A stretch of 64,000 nucleotides of DNA from CAVYUC01 sp963783085 (GTDB taxonomy: Bacteria > Bacteroidota > Bacteroidia > Bacteroidales > Prolixibacteraceae): NCBI GenBank assembly GCA_963783085.1, contig CAWAMJ010000004.1, forward strand, positions 1 to 64,000, read 5' to 3'. The translations under genes and the position numbers were made by a program. The notes below the pieces were generated by a model. It had not been told where the DNA came from and searched no databases. It was given only the letters and a program-made list of their open reading frames with translations. This document shows positions 1 to 9,154 of the stretch, piece by piece. Each line of letters opens with the position of its first letter. Position 1 is the stretch's first letter.

Positions 1-2594
1 TAATATGGTTTTTCTTTCCTATTAAATTTCCAGGTCAGTTTAGCACCCACCATTCGTGGCGGCCCGGGAACAAATGTTGGCACGCCAAACAGGCTGCCTG
101 TGTTACCGGCGCTGGTAACAAACTGTTCTTCCAGCAGGTTGGTTCCGTAAAAACTCAACATTACTTTCGGGTCAGCCAGTTCCAGACCGGCATTGGCATT
201 GAGCAAACCATAGGCTGGTTGTTCCAGGCCTTCGGTATTGGCATCTTCAAAATATATGTGAGTTTTATACGCGTAACTGGGTGTTACAAATAAGCGGATA
301 TTGGGTGTAATATTCACTTCGGCATTAAATCCTACCGTAAAACTATGTTCCGGCGACAGTGCAAAAATGTTTCCGGCATATTCCTGTTGTTGTCCTCCAA
401 CATCAGTTGAATCGAAGCGCGAATGCAGCCAGGCATAATTTGCAAAAACATCCAGTCCGTTAAGAACGGCGACTTTCAGGTTGGCTTCGGCGCCGTATGA
501 AGTTGCCTGGCCACCATCTTTTACCTTGTAGTTGAATTCCCCTGTTTCCGGGTCGGCAATCCATGCGCGGGTTTGGAAATTTGTGTATTCCTGATAAAAA
601 CCAACGGCATCCACAAAAATGCGTTGCATAACCGCCACTTTAAACCCAAAATCGTAATTGGTGACTTTTTCTGCTTTCAAAACTTCCGGTTCGCCGGTGG
701 AGGTAAACTGTAAAACATTTGGCCGCCGGCCGCGGGAATAATTCGCAAAAACATTGGCTTTTTCGGTAATTTTGAATTGCAATCCGCCGCGCCAGGTAAA
801 CGATAATGCATTCTTGTGGACAGTCTGTGGATCGCTTGGTTTGAAGAACAAATTGGGTGCGTTGCCAATGAGGTTGCCTAACATTGAAGGATCGCCGCCT
901 GTAAATGTCGCTTCGTTGCTCAGTTTGAACTTTTCGTAACCAGCCCGCACTCCGGCAATGGCAAATATTTTTTGCGTAAGTTGGTAAGTGCCGTTTAAAA
1001 ACGCTTCCACAGCCTGGTTTGTGGCTTCACTATAATTTTCTTCTTCGTGATTAACAGGCAGTGGCGCCCCGGCAAGCGGCCCCAGCTCGGGCATATTTGG
1101 TAACGCAGGCACTGCCACAGGTTGTCCGTTTGGCATTATCAGGTTTGACGGATCGAAAAACAGGTGGAACATATTCTGTTCATTCGGTGAAAACCAATAT
1201 GTCTGGTCGGCTTCTTCGCGCCAGTAACTTGCTCCTCCCGTTCCGTTCAACCGGCTGTTTCGCGAAAAATTATAGCGGAACTCCTGGTAAAACTGTTTTG
1301 CGCCGGCATCTTCCGACATATCGATGGCAGCTGCCGCAGTGCCGTCGCCATCCCACCGGGCAAATGAATTGATAGTCCGGTACGAAGTAACCGAAGTCAG
1401 GTAATTCAGTTCGTTTTTGAAATACTTATAAGTGAGCGTGGCATCCTTTAATTCTTTTCCGGTACCCAGATTTTCACCCTGTTCCAGCGAGGCCCGGTAG
1501 TTAAAAATATCGGTTTCACCTTCGGTATTCGGAAATTGTTTGCTCATGAATGCTATTCCCGGAGTATCGTCTTTCTGGTAATTTAAAACCAAATCGAGTT
1601 TGTGGTTGAAGGCCGGGAGAAACCGTGCTGAAACCCGGCCGGCGACTGTATTTTTTCCGTTCAACGTTCCGCCGAAGGTATTTTCCACATATCCATCGTG
1701 CGCATTGTATATTCCTGCAGCACGCACAAATAACTTATCCTCCAGCACCGGCACATTCACGGCGCCGCGGAATTCTTTTTCACTAAAATTTCCCAGGCCG
1801 GCTGTTAAATATCCGTCGGCTGTATTTCCCGGTTTTTTACTGATAAAATGAATGGCGCCGATTTGTGCCCCCCTTCCAAACAGCGTATTCTGCGGTCCTT
1901 TCAGTACTTCCACCTGCTCCATGTCGAACAATTCTACGGATGCGCCGTTGGCGCGGCTGATCGGAACATTGTTAAAATAAACTGAAACACGTGGCTGGGC
2001 GCTCGGGCTAACCTCGTCGCTGGTGAGGCCGCGGATGACAAATGATGGACGGTTTGCACCCTGCTCACGAATATATAAACCGGGTACAAATTCAGACAGT
2101 TGCCCTAATTCGGTAATATTATTTTCTTCCATGAATTTAGAATCGACTGCATTTATTGCTGCTGGCACATCCAGGAGTTGCAGTTCTCTTTTTTCAGATA
2201 TAACAGTCACCGGCTCCAGATGGATATTTTCTCTGTCGAGCGTGATGTACTGATAATTTTCACCTTCCTTAACATTAAAATCAACGGTCTTTGTTTTAAA
2301 GCCCATGTATGAAATTTCAAACCGAAGCTGTCCGGAAGGTAGATTTGTAATAATAAATTCACCGTCGGAATTGGTATGTACACCAACATTCAATGCCTGC
2401 ACGCTCACACTGGCGCCGGGAAGCGGATTTTTATCCGCATCACGCACCACGCCATGAAAGTTTACTTCCGGAAGATTTGGGTTCACCTGTTCAACCGCGC
2501 GGTATTTGCGTTTAACCTTGTCGCGTTTTTTAACCTGACCTGTTGCTGTAAATACAACCAGGACCAGCAGAATTACTGAAATCGTTTGTTTCAT
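1..2594 (-). CDS. TonB-dependent receptor (3' end cut by window edge)
   Basis: Outer-membrane receptor for TonB-energised uptake, probably of iron chelates or a similar small ligand. The frame is open from the ATG at 2594 to base 1. A signal peptide (MKQTISVILLVLVVFTATGQ) is followed by a carboxypeptidase-like regulatory domain (about residues 45-125, with VVRDADKNPLPGASV and LPSGQLRFEISYMGFK), then a plug domain (VFVIRGL-like stretch, VEVLKGPQNTLFGRGAQIGAI) and a long beta-barrel. The last visible residues (RMVGAKLTWKF) look like a terminal strand, so only a few residues are probably missing. At about 865 residues it fits classical FyuA-like receptors rather than the longer SusC class, and no SusD gene follows. 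The substrate cannot be read from sequence. Confidence 0.9.
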   Translation of the reverse strand, partial: MKQTISVILLVLVVFTATGQVKKRDKVKRKYRAVEQVNPNLPEVNFHGVVRDADKNPLPGASVSVQALNVGVHTNSDGEFIITNLPSGQLRFEISYMGFKTKTVDFNVKEGENYQYITLDRENIHLEPVTVISEKRELQLLDVPAAINAVDSKFMEENNITELGQLSEFVPGLYIREQGANRPSFVIRGLTSDEVSPSAQPRVSVYFNNVPISRANGASVELFDMEQVEVLKGPQNTLFGRGAQIGAIHFISKKPGNTADGYLTAGLGNFSEKEFRGAVNVPVLEDKLFVRAAGIYNAHDGYVENTFGGTLNGKNTVAGRVSARFLPAFNHKLDLVLNYQKDDTPGIAFMSKQFPNTEGETDIFNYRASLEQGENLGTGKELKDATLTYKYFKNELNYLTSVTSYRTINSFARWDGDGTAAAAIDMSEDAGAKQFYQEFRYNFSRNSRLNGTGGASYWREEADQTYWFSPNEQNMFHLFFDPSNLIMPNGQPVAVPALPNMPELGPLAGAPLPVNHEEENYSEATNQAVEAFLNGTYQLTQKIFAIAGVRAGYEKFKLSNEATFTGGDPSMLGNLIGNAPNLFFKPSDPQTVHKNALSFTWRGGLQFKITEKANVFANYSRGRRPNVLQFTSTGEPEVLKAEKVTNYDFGFKVAVMQRIFVDAVGFYQEYTNFQTRAWIADPETGEFNYKVKDGGQATSYGAEANLKVAVLNGLDVFANYAWLHSRFDSTDVGGQQQEYAGNIFALSPEHSFTVGFNAEVNITPNIRLFVTPSYAYKTHIYFEDANTEGLEQPAYGLLNANAGLELADPKVMLSFYGTNLLEEQFVTSAGNTGSLFGVPTFVPGPPRMVGAKLTWKFNRKEKPY

Positions 2595-2684
2595 TGCCAG
2601 AATTTTGTTTGCAAATAAACGGAAAACAACGAAGGATTAATGTGCCGGCGATTGCATAAATATAAAAATTAACGCTTTCGAAAT

Positions 2685-3185
2685 TTATGCGATGGAACGT
2701 TTGGGAGAAAAAACGGGAAATTTTAACCAGATTGAAAACTCATCGAGGCTGTTTTGCGCCTGCTCAATTGTTTTGCATTTTTTAATAGCGAAAGCCGGAC
2801 GTTTGGACTGATTAACCAAGAATACCCGGTAATCTTTTTTTTCGACTGAATTAATCCGGTTCGACTGGCTTGCAGTAGTGTATATTTTTCGCATTCGAAT
2901 GAGTGTGACGCCGCGGTATTTATCAAGGCTTATCCATTTTCCGGTTTTAAAAAGGCCGAAAAGTTTGTAATAATTTTTTACCTGCCGCAATTCAGTATCA
3001 ATTTCTACTCCCGAATAAGTGAATGAAACAAACGAGGCGGCAACGATAAAAACTACTGCAACCGAATATCCCGAAACCGAAACACCGCTCATTAAAAAAA
3101 TACCAACACCCGAAAAAATGATGAGATAACCGGCAACTACGGGAGGCCCTTCAAAGGTTTTTCCAATGATGTTGTTGATTTTCAT
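2685..3185 (-). CDS. small membrane protein of unknown function
   Basis: A 166-residue protein when started at the ATG at 3185. The frame extends upstream to 3374, but that part is cysteine-rich and lacks protein character, and the 3185 start leads directly into a sensible N-terminus (MKINNIIGKTFEGPPVV). Two hydrophobic segments (about residues 18-36 and 41-58) are followed by a basic soluble tail of about 105 residues (TELRQVKNYYKLFGLFK, KDYRVFLVNQ). This is the shape of small PH-like or YcxB-like membrane proteins, but I do not recognise a named family. It sits alone between the receptor and the divergent leuS gene. Confidence 0.6.
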   Translation of the reverse strand: MKINNIIGKTFEGPPVVAGYLIIFSGVGIFLMSGVSVSGYSVAVVFIVAASFVSFTYSGVEIDTELRQVKNYYKLFGLFKTGKWISLDKYRGVTLIRMRKIYTTASQSNRINSVEKKDYRVFLVNQSKRPAFAIKKCKTIEQAQNSLDEFSIWLKFPVFSPKRSIA

Positions 3186-3294
3186 AACAATTAAAGTTAC
3201 AAAAAAAGATGATTTTCTTTTGCAACTGAAAGCTTTAATTGAGCTTGAAATTGCGTGTTTCGATACAGCTGTGCCACAATGCAGGTAAAAAAAA

Positions 3295-3315
3295 GAGGGG
3301 CGAAAAACGCCCCTC
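3295..3315 (-). terminator. strong intrinsic terminator, minus direction
   Basis: A perfect 8-bp stem (GAGGGGCG / CGCCCCTC) closes a 5-base loop. Read on the minus strand it is followed by about eight T residues (the A-run at 3287-3294). It therefore ends a minus-strand transcript that starts to its right, yet no minus-strand protein gene lies between here and leuS. Confidence 0.8.
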
Positions 3316-3480
3316 AAATCAGGAAGGCAGTACCGAATTGATCGATAAGTGGACTGCTTTTTACCTCCCTGCACAAAAAACGGAGATTGTTTCAGTTTAT
3401 TGTTTATGCTGTTTTATGAATTTTGAATAAATTTCTGAAAGTTCAAGCCGGTAACTTTGGCAAAACCGCGTAGTTACATG
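3316..3480 (-). ncRNA. candidate small RNA ending at the 3295-3315 terminator
   Basis: Inferred from an orphan minus-strand terminator. Just before it the minus strand can fold into a bulged hairpin: CAGGGAG pairs with CTTCCTG, then after a purine-rich bulge GCAGT pairs with ACTGC, all within about 55 bases (3319-3372). No coding frame is credible here. The 5' end is unknown because I find no TAnnTTTG box on the minus strand, so the right boundary is a guess. It could be a 6S-like or species-specific sRNA, or simply a terminator for spurious transcription. Confidence 0.35.
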
Positions 3481-3583
3481 GTTTTGTATATACTTTTTAC
3501 CGATATAATAAAATGCCCTATCCCAAAAGGATTACAAGCGTAAGGGCTGCGCCGGATAATATTTCATCATCGAACAAAATCTT

Positions 3584-3591
3584 TATCTTTG
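3584..3591 (+). promoter_or_regulatory. -7 box of leuS promoter
   Basis: TATCTTTG matches the Bacteroidota -7 consensus TAnnTTTG exactly and lies 28 bases before the leuS ATG, giving a leader of roughly 20 bases. No clear -33 TTTG is visible at the usual spacing; the nearest is TTTC at 3562. Confidence 0.6.
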
Positions 3592-3619
3592 CGGCTTTAA
3601 ATTCAGAATCTTTTGAAAA

Positions 3620-6271
3620 ATGGAATATAATTTTGCGGAAATAGAACCCAAATGGCAACAATACTGGGAAGAAAATAGAACGTTCAAAACTACTGACGAT
3701 TTTTCGAAGCCAAAATTTTATGCGCTCGACATGTTTCCTTATCCATCAGGTTCCGGATTGCATGTCGGCCATCCGGAAGGTTACACTGCCACTGATATTG
3801 TGAGCCGTTACAAACGAATGAAAGGCTTCAATGTTTTGCACCCGATGGGTTACGATGCATTTGGTCTTCCCGCGGAACAATATGCCATGCAAACCGGAAC
3901 TCATCCTGCGATAACCACACAAAAAAACTGCGATAATTTCCGGCGACAGATTAAAGCCATTGGTTTGAGTTACGACTGGGACCGCGAAATAAATACCACT
4001 GATCCGAAATACTTCAAATGGACGCAGTGGATTTTCAAACGGTTGTACGATACCTGGTTTGATAAAGAAGCAAAAAAAGGACGGCCAATTTCGGAGTTAC
4101 CGGTTCCGGAGGAAATAAAAGAAAAAGGGAAAAACGCTGTAACGGAATATATCAATGAACGAAGGCTGGCTTATTATGACAACGCGCAGGTTTGGTGGTG
4201 CGAATCGTGCAAAACTGTTTGTGCCAACGAAGAAGTGTTAACAGATGGTTCGCATGAAAAATGCGGCAATCAGGTAATTCGTAAAAACCTGAAACAGTGG
4301 CTTCTGAGAATCCCGCACTACGCTGAACGGCTGTTGGATGGACTGGATGATTTGGACTGGCCCGCCGGTGTGAAGGACATGCAGAAAAACTGGATTGGCA
4401 AATCTACCGGAGCAGAAGTGGACTTTGTGTTGGATGATTTGAACAAAAAGCTGCGCGTTTACACCACGCGGCCCGATACTTTATTTGGCGCCACTTATAT
4501 GGTTATCGCTCCTGAACACGAATGGGTAAATGAAATAACCATCCCTGAACAAAAAGACGAAGTAGAAGAATATGTAAAAGCGGCAGCATTAAAATCGGAT
4601 TTGGACCGCACCGATTTGGCCAAGGAAAAAACCGGCGTATTTACCGGACGCTATGCCATCAATCCGGTGAACAATGAAAAAATTCCGGTGTGGGTGGCCG
4701 ATTATGTGTTAACAGGCTACGGAACCGGTGCAATAATGGCTGTTCCTGCTCACGACACCCGCGACTTCGAATTTGCCAAAGAATTCAACATTCCAATCGT
4801 TTGCATTCTTGACCCAAAAGATGTGGAAAACCGGCAGGAGATTCTTGCCGGCGAAGCTTGCTGGACTGAAGATGGGGAATACATTAATTCGTCGAACGAA
4901 CAAACCGGCCTCGATATCAATGGATTAAACAAGGAAGAGGGAATTCAGAAAACCATAGTTTGGCTGGAGGAAAATGAATTGGGAAAAGCTACAGTCAACT
5001 TTAAAATGCGCGACTGGCTGTTCAGCCGGCAGCGGTACTGGGGCGAGCCTTTTCCGGTGATTCACTGGGAAGACGGCGAAGTTTCGCTGGTTGACGACGA
5101 AGATTTGCCGATTGAACTGCCCGAACTGGAGGAATACAGACCCGGAGAATCTGGTGAATCGCCACTGGCAAATGCCAAAGAATGGCTGGTTGTTATTGAT
5201 AAAAGCGGGCGAAAAGGCCGTCGCGAAACCAATACCATGCCGCAGTGGGCGGGTTCATGCTGGTACTATTTGCGTTACATCGATCCAAAAAACGAAAAGC
5301 AGATTTTCGATCCGGAAAAGGAAAAATACTGGATGCCGGTTGATTTATACATTGGCGGGGCGGAACATGCCGTGCTGCATTTATTGTATTCCCGTTTCTG
5401 GCATAAGGTGTTGTACGATTTGGGAGTGGTTTCCACCGACGAACCATTTCAAAAACTGTTCAATCAGGGAATGATTCTGGCGTTTGCCTACGAAACTTCC
5501 ACGGGCGCAAAAGTATCTTCGGATTTGGTGGAAGAAAAGGATGGAAAATTTTTCCACAAAGAAACCGGGGAAGAGCTGAAACAGATTGTGGCAAAAATGT
5601 CGAAATCACTGAAAAATGTGGTGAACCCCGACGATGTGATTGACAGCTATGGCGCTGATTCATTGCGGTTGTACGAGATGTTTATGGGCCCGCTGGACGA
5701 ACGCAAACCGTGGGCGGAAAATGGAGTGAAAGGCGTTTTTAATTTCCTGAACCGCGTGTACCGCTTTTTTGCCGATACCGAAAATATAACTGACGGTAAA
5801 GAGGATGGTGAAGTGGCCAAACTGCTGCATCAAACCATTCAGAAAGTGGAATCGGATATCGAAAACCTGAAGTTCAACACAGCGATTTCGGCGTTGATGG
5901 TATTTAATAACCTGGCCATTAAGAAAGGGGAAGTTACAAAGGAAACAGCAGAAACATTTGCAAAAGTTCTCGCTCCGTTCGCTCCGCATATAGCCGAAGA
6001 ATTGTGGTCGGTTTACGGAAATAACGAAACGCTGGCTTACGAATCCTGGCCGGCTGTCGACGAAAATTTGCTGAAAGAAGATGCACACGAATATCCGGTT
6101 TCATTCAACGGAAAAGTTCGTTTTAGAATAGAACTGCCGCTAGACATGCCGAAAGATGAAATTGAAAAAGCGGTACTGGCCGACGAAAAAGCACAAAAGT
6201 GGCTCGAAGGCAAAACGGTGCGGAAGTTTATTTTTGTTCCGAAAAAGATTGTAAATGTGGTGGTGGGCTGA
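3620..6271 (+). CDS. leuS: leucyl-tRNA synthetase
   Basis: Charges tRNA-Leu with leucine in the cytosol (class Ia aminoacyl-tRNA synthetase). At 883 residues it has the full bacterial length. The HIGH signature appears as HVGH at residues 48-51 (PYPSGSGLHVGHPEGY), a zinc-binding insert with CESCKTVC lies near residue 193, the CP1 editing domain contains TTRPDTLFGATYMV and the GTGAIMAVPAHDTRD block, and the KMSKS loop (AKMSKSLKNVVNPDD) lies near residue 660. The C-terminal anticodon-binding and Leu-specific domains are intact. It is transcribed alone from the box at 3584. Confidence 0.98.
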   Translation: MEYNFAEIEPKWQQYWEENRTFKTTDDFSKPKFYALDMFPYPSGSGLHVGHPEGYTATDIVSRYKRMKGFNVLHPMGYDAFGLPAEQYAMQTGTHPAITTQKNCDNFRRQIKAIGLSYDWDREINTTDPKYFKWTQWIFKRLYDTWFDKEAKKGRPISELPVPEEIKEKGKNAVTEYINERRLAYYDNAQVWWCESCKTVCANEEVLTDGSHEKCGNQVIRKNLKQWLLRIPHYAERLLDGLDDLDWPAGVKDMQKNWIGKSTGAEVDFVLDDLNKKLRVYTTRPDTLFGATYMVIAPEHEWVNEITIPEQKDEVEEYVKAAALKSDLDRTDLAKEKTGVFTGRYAINPVNNEKIPVWVADYVLTGYGTGAIMAVPAHDTRDFEFAKEFNIPIVCILDPKDVENRQEILAGEACWTEDGEYINSSNEQTGLDINGLNKEEGIQKTIVWLEENELGKATVNFKMRDWLFSRQRYWGEPFPVIHWEDGEVSLVDDEDLPIELPELEEYRPGESGESPLANAKEWLVVIDKSGRKGRRETNTMPQWAGSCWYYLRYIDPKNEKQIFDPEKEKYWMPVDLYIGGAEHAVLHLLYSRFWHKVLYDLGVVSTDEPFQKLFNQGMILAFAYETSTGAKVSSDLVEEKDGKFFHKETGEELKQIVAKMSKSLKNVVNPDDVIDSYGADSLRLYEMFMGPLDERKPWAENGVKGVFNFLNRVYRFFADTENITDGKEDGEVAKLLHQTIQKVESDIENLKFNTAISALMVFNNLAIKKGEVTKETAETFAKVLAPFAPHIAEELWSVYGNNETLAYESWPAVDENLLKEDAHEYPVSFNGKVRFRIELPLDMPKDEIEKAVLADEKAQKWLEGKTVRKFIFVPKKIVNVVVG

Positions 6272-6290
6272 GCCATACGATACCTAACCT

Positions 6291-6307
6291 GGAAAAGTTC
6301 ATTTTCC
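6291..6307 (+). terminator. weak hairpin after leuS
   Basis: GGAAAA pairs with TTTTCC around a 5-base loop, followed by ATCGTTTT. The stem is short and the T-tract interrupted, so this is only a possible terminator for leuS. Confidence 0.3.
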
Positions 6308-6419
6308 ATCGTTTTCTGGTTTAACTGAATGCTTGTTTTTGTTTCTGCAACTTTCCTTATCGCAGAAAACTCCTGCGGATGCAGTCAGATTGATTGCCCG
6401 ACCTGTTGGCATCTATGTT

Positions 6420-6518
6420 TTAATTTTCAAAAGGATTTCCTTCGAACTTCGTAAAACCAAACACTTCAATGCAATTTTCTTTGTAATTGATGCGATACAC
6501 AACAATATATTTTAATCT
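6420..6518 (-). pseudogene. C-terminal remnant of a RelE/ParE-like toxin
   Basis: A stop-to-stop minus-strand frame of 31 codons reads RLKYIVVYRINYKE...GFTKFEGNPFEN. This resembles the last two strands of RelE/ParE toxins (YxxVYRI..., EV..., NP near the end). An in-frame TGA at 6519-6521 precedes it and no start or N-terminal two thirds exist. It overlaps the 3' end of the antitoxin-like gene by a few bases, the usual place for the toxin. The likely reading is a toxin that lost its N-terminal part by deletion. The family call rests on about 30 residues. Confidence 0.45.
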
Positions 6519-6745
6519 TCATACTTTCTTATGGTCGATTCAAGTTCTTCATCCAGTTGTTCAGGGCTTATAAATTCAGCTGTTCCTTTATCCATTGTTT
6601 CAAGTTCTTTTTTTAGGTATTCCTGAACAGAAATGAACTCATCATTCTCTTTAATAACTTCCACTTCATCCCGGTCAAACTTCTTCAACAGACACATGAT
6701 TTTATTGTAAACCTTGTCATTTATTTTAAGCCGTATTGTCTGCAT
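6512..6745 (-). CDS. antitoxin-like small protein, probably orphan
   Basis: A 77-residue acidic protein (MQTIRLKINDKVYNKIMCLL) with an N-terminal beta-strand, a helical middle and an acidic C-terminal tail (SPEQLDEELESTIRKYED). This is the architecture of Bacteroidota antitoxins that pair with RelE/ParE toxins: a DNA-binding or dimerising front half and a toxin-wrapping tail. Its expected partner directly downstream survives only as a fragment (6420-6518). It may persist as a solitary regulator or be decaying. I do not recognise an exact family name. Confidence 0.6.
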   Translation of the reverse strand: MQTIRLKINDKVYNKIMCLLKKFDRDEVEVIKENDEFISVQEYLKKELETMDKGTAEFISPEQLDEELESTIRKYED

Positions 6746-6809
6746 AACAATTTTATTTCAAACTTAAAAAATTACTTTCAATTAAAACGCATCAATCGAT
6801 CAACGAAAC

Positions 6810-6965
6810 ACTCTGGCAGGGATTGAAGCGGTACCCTGTTGCAACCGGCGACCATGTTTTATTTGCCGGTGGCGGCTATTTCGGGATGAGCCCGGCGGCG
6901 GCAATATAAAACAGGGAGCGGGGAAAACCGGTACAAGCGGAAAGCCCGGCTGCCAGCCATAACAA
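6810..6965. repeat. GC-rich folded intergenic element
   Basis: A non-coding block much richer in G+C than the flanks. CCCTGTT (6834-6840) pairs with AACAGGG (6910-6916) and encloses two local hairpins, ACCGGC/GCCGGT (6844-6849 with 6865-6870) and CGGG/CCCG (6882-6885 with 6891-6894), giving a three-way-junction shape. It contains the phrases GATTGAAGCGG and ACAAGCGGAAAGCCCGG, which resemble dispersed extragenic elements I associate with Bacteroidota genomes. A dispersed repeat or a structured RNA are both possible; no second copy is in this window. The rest of the 6746-7052 gap is AT-rich and empty. Confidence 0.4.
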
Positions 6966-7052
6966 CTTTCTTTTTAAAAAGTCATTGGTCAAATGCTTTG
7001 ATTTCATTTATTTTGAAAAGAATAGACATTCACAAAAAAAAATCGATTTGAA

Positions 7053-9135
7053 ATGAAGAATATAATCATTGTGTTTCTGACAATTGTCGCATGTGCATTT
7101 GTCCAAAAATCTACTGCACAGCAAGTTGAAAATTACGTTCGCGAGACACCAAAATTGAAATCGGACCGGATGACGCCGGAAGTATTATGGTCATTCGGAC
7201 GGCTTGGGAACCCACAGGTTTCGCCCGGTGGGAAAACTGTTTTGTATACTGTAACTTATTACAATATTGAAGAAAATAAGCTATACAGAGACATTTATTC
7301 GATCCCAGTTTCGGGTGGCGAGCCTGTAAATCTTACCAACTCGCCGGAGAATGAATCGAATGCGATGTGGCGGCCCGACGGTAAAAAAATCGGTTATTTA
7401 TCGGCAAAATCCGGAAGTACGCAACTTTGGGAAATGAATCCCGACGGCAGCAATTCAACCCGGTTAACTGAGGTAGAAGGTGGAATCACAGGTTTTAAAT
7501 ATTCACCTGATTTGTCGAAAATATTCTATCTGAAAAATGTAAAACTGGATAACGATGTTCACGATTTATATCCTGATTTGCCCAAAGCGGATGCGCGGAT
7601 TGAAACCGATTTGATGTACCGCCACTGGGATACCTGGCACGATTACACATATAGCCACTTATTTGTCGCTTCGTATTCGGATGGAAAAGTGGGGCAGGGA
7701 ACCGACATCATGAAAGGGGAAAAATACGATACCCCGTTGAAACCTTTTGGCGGAATTGAGCAAATTAACTGGAGCCTCGACGGTAAAATACTGGCGTACA
7801 CCTGCAAAAAGAAAACGGGAAAAGAGTATTCGTTGTCAACCAATTCCGATATTTACCTGTACAATACGGTAACCGGGGAAATAACAAACTTCACCGATGG
7901 AATGATGGGATATGATATAAATCCGGTTTTTTCGCCCGACGGAACAAAACTGGCGTGGGAAAGCATGGAACGCGAAGGTTACGAATCGGATAAAAACCGG
8001 TTGTTTGTGGCTGATTTGAAATCCGGTAAAAAGACCGATTTTTCCAAAGGTTTCGACCAAAATGCCCATTCGTTGAGCTGGAGCAGCGATAGCAAATTCA
8101 TCTATTTTATCAGCGACATTCATGCCACCGACGAAATTTACCGGCTCGGTTTGGCCGACGGCGCTATTTTGCGATTAACCGATGGAGTTCATAATTACCA
8201 GACTGTGGAGCAGGCTGGCGGTAAACTGGTGGCACAGCGGGTTTCCATGTCGCACCCGGCCGATTTATATGTGGTGGATCCGGAATCGGGAAACGCAGAA
8301 CAACTTACCAAAATAAACGACGATATCCTCAGCCAGTTAACGATGGGCAAAGTGGAAAAACGATGGATGGAAACCACCGACGGCAAGCAAATGCTGACGT
8401 GGGTGATTTATCCGCCGCATTTCGATCCGAATAAAAAATACCCGACGCTGCTTTACAATCAGGGTGGCCCGCAGGGAACGGTCAGCCAGTTTTGGTCGTA
8501 CCGCTGGAATTTTCAGATGATGGCGGCAAACAACTACATTGTTGTGGCGCCAAATCGCCGCGGATTACCCGGATTTCGGTCAGGAGTGGAACGAGCAGAT
8601 TTCGAAAGATTATGGTGGGCAGAACATCAAAGATTTATTGACAGCCATCGATGTGATGGCGAAAGAGCCGTTTGTGGATGAAAATAATCTCGGTGCTGTG
8701 GGCGCAAGCTACGGCGGATTTTCGGTAATGTACCTGGCCGGAAATCACAACGGCAGGTTCAAAGCATTCATCGCACACGACGGAATTTTTAATTTCGAGC
8801 ACATGTACACAACCACTGAAGAAATGTGGTTTGTGAACTGGGATTACGGCGGCTCGTACTGGGACAAATCGAATGCTGCAGCGCAGCGTTCCTATACGTT
8901 TTCACCGCATAAATACATTCAAAACTGGGATACGCCGATTCTGATCGTTCAGGGCCAGCAGGATTTTCGCGTGCCTGCGGAACAGGGTTTGGCAGCTTTC
9001 AATGCTGCAGTGCTTCGCGGAGTGCCTGCAAAATTGCTTTATTTTCCGGAAGAAAATCATTGGGTGCTGCAACCTCAGAACGGAATTCTTTGGCAGCGGG
9101 TGTTTTTCGACTGGCTTGACAAGTGGCTGAAATAA
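7053..9135 (+). pseudogene. secreted S9 prolyl-oligopeptidase-family peptidase, frameshifted
   Basis: A serine peptidase expected to cut dipeptides or oligopeptides in the periplasm. The first frame (7053-8681) gives a signal peptide (MKNIIIVFLTIVACAFVQKSTAQ) and a WD40-like beta-propeller with repeated SPDG/TKLAWES-type blades. The second frame (8539-9135) gives the alpha/beta-hydrolase domain with nucleophile motif GASYGG (combined residue about 552), QGQQDFRVP (Asp) and EENHW (His). The frames join at 8577: removing one C from GGATTTCGGTCAG restores GLPGFGQEWNEQ, the family sequence. Repaired length is about 693 residues. All catalytic residues remain, so this is either a recent mutation or a sequencing error. 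The closest functional class is DPP5/DPP-like. Confidence 0.85.
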
Positions 9136-9154
9136 CAATTTTTATCTAAGGAAC

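Noticed and set aside
2651..2693. 11-bp hairpin (ATTGCATAAAT/ATTTATGCGAT) at the stop of the small membrane protein gene
   Set aside because: The 21-base loop is long and no T-tract follows on the minus strand, so I did not call a terminator.
3452..3459. TAACTTTG, a perfect -7 box on the plus strand before leuS
   Set aside because: It is 160 bases from the ATG, has no -33 element at the right spacing, and a closer box at 3584 explains leuS better.
5660..6088. 142-codon minus-strand frame
   Set aside because: Antisense shadow of the leuS C-terminal region.
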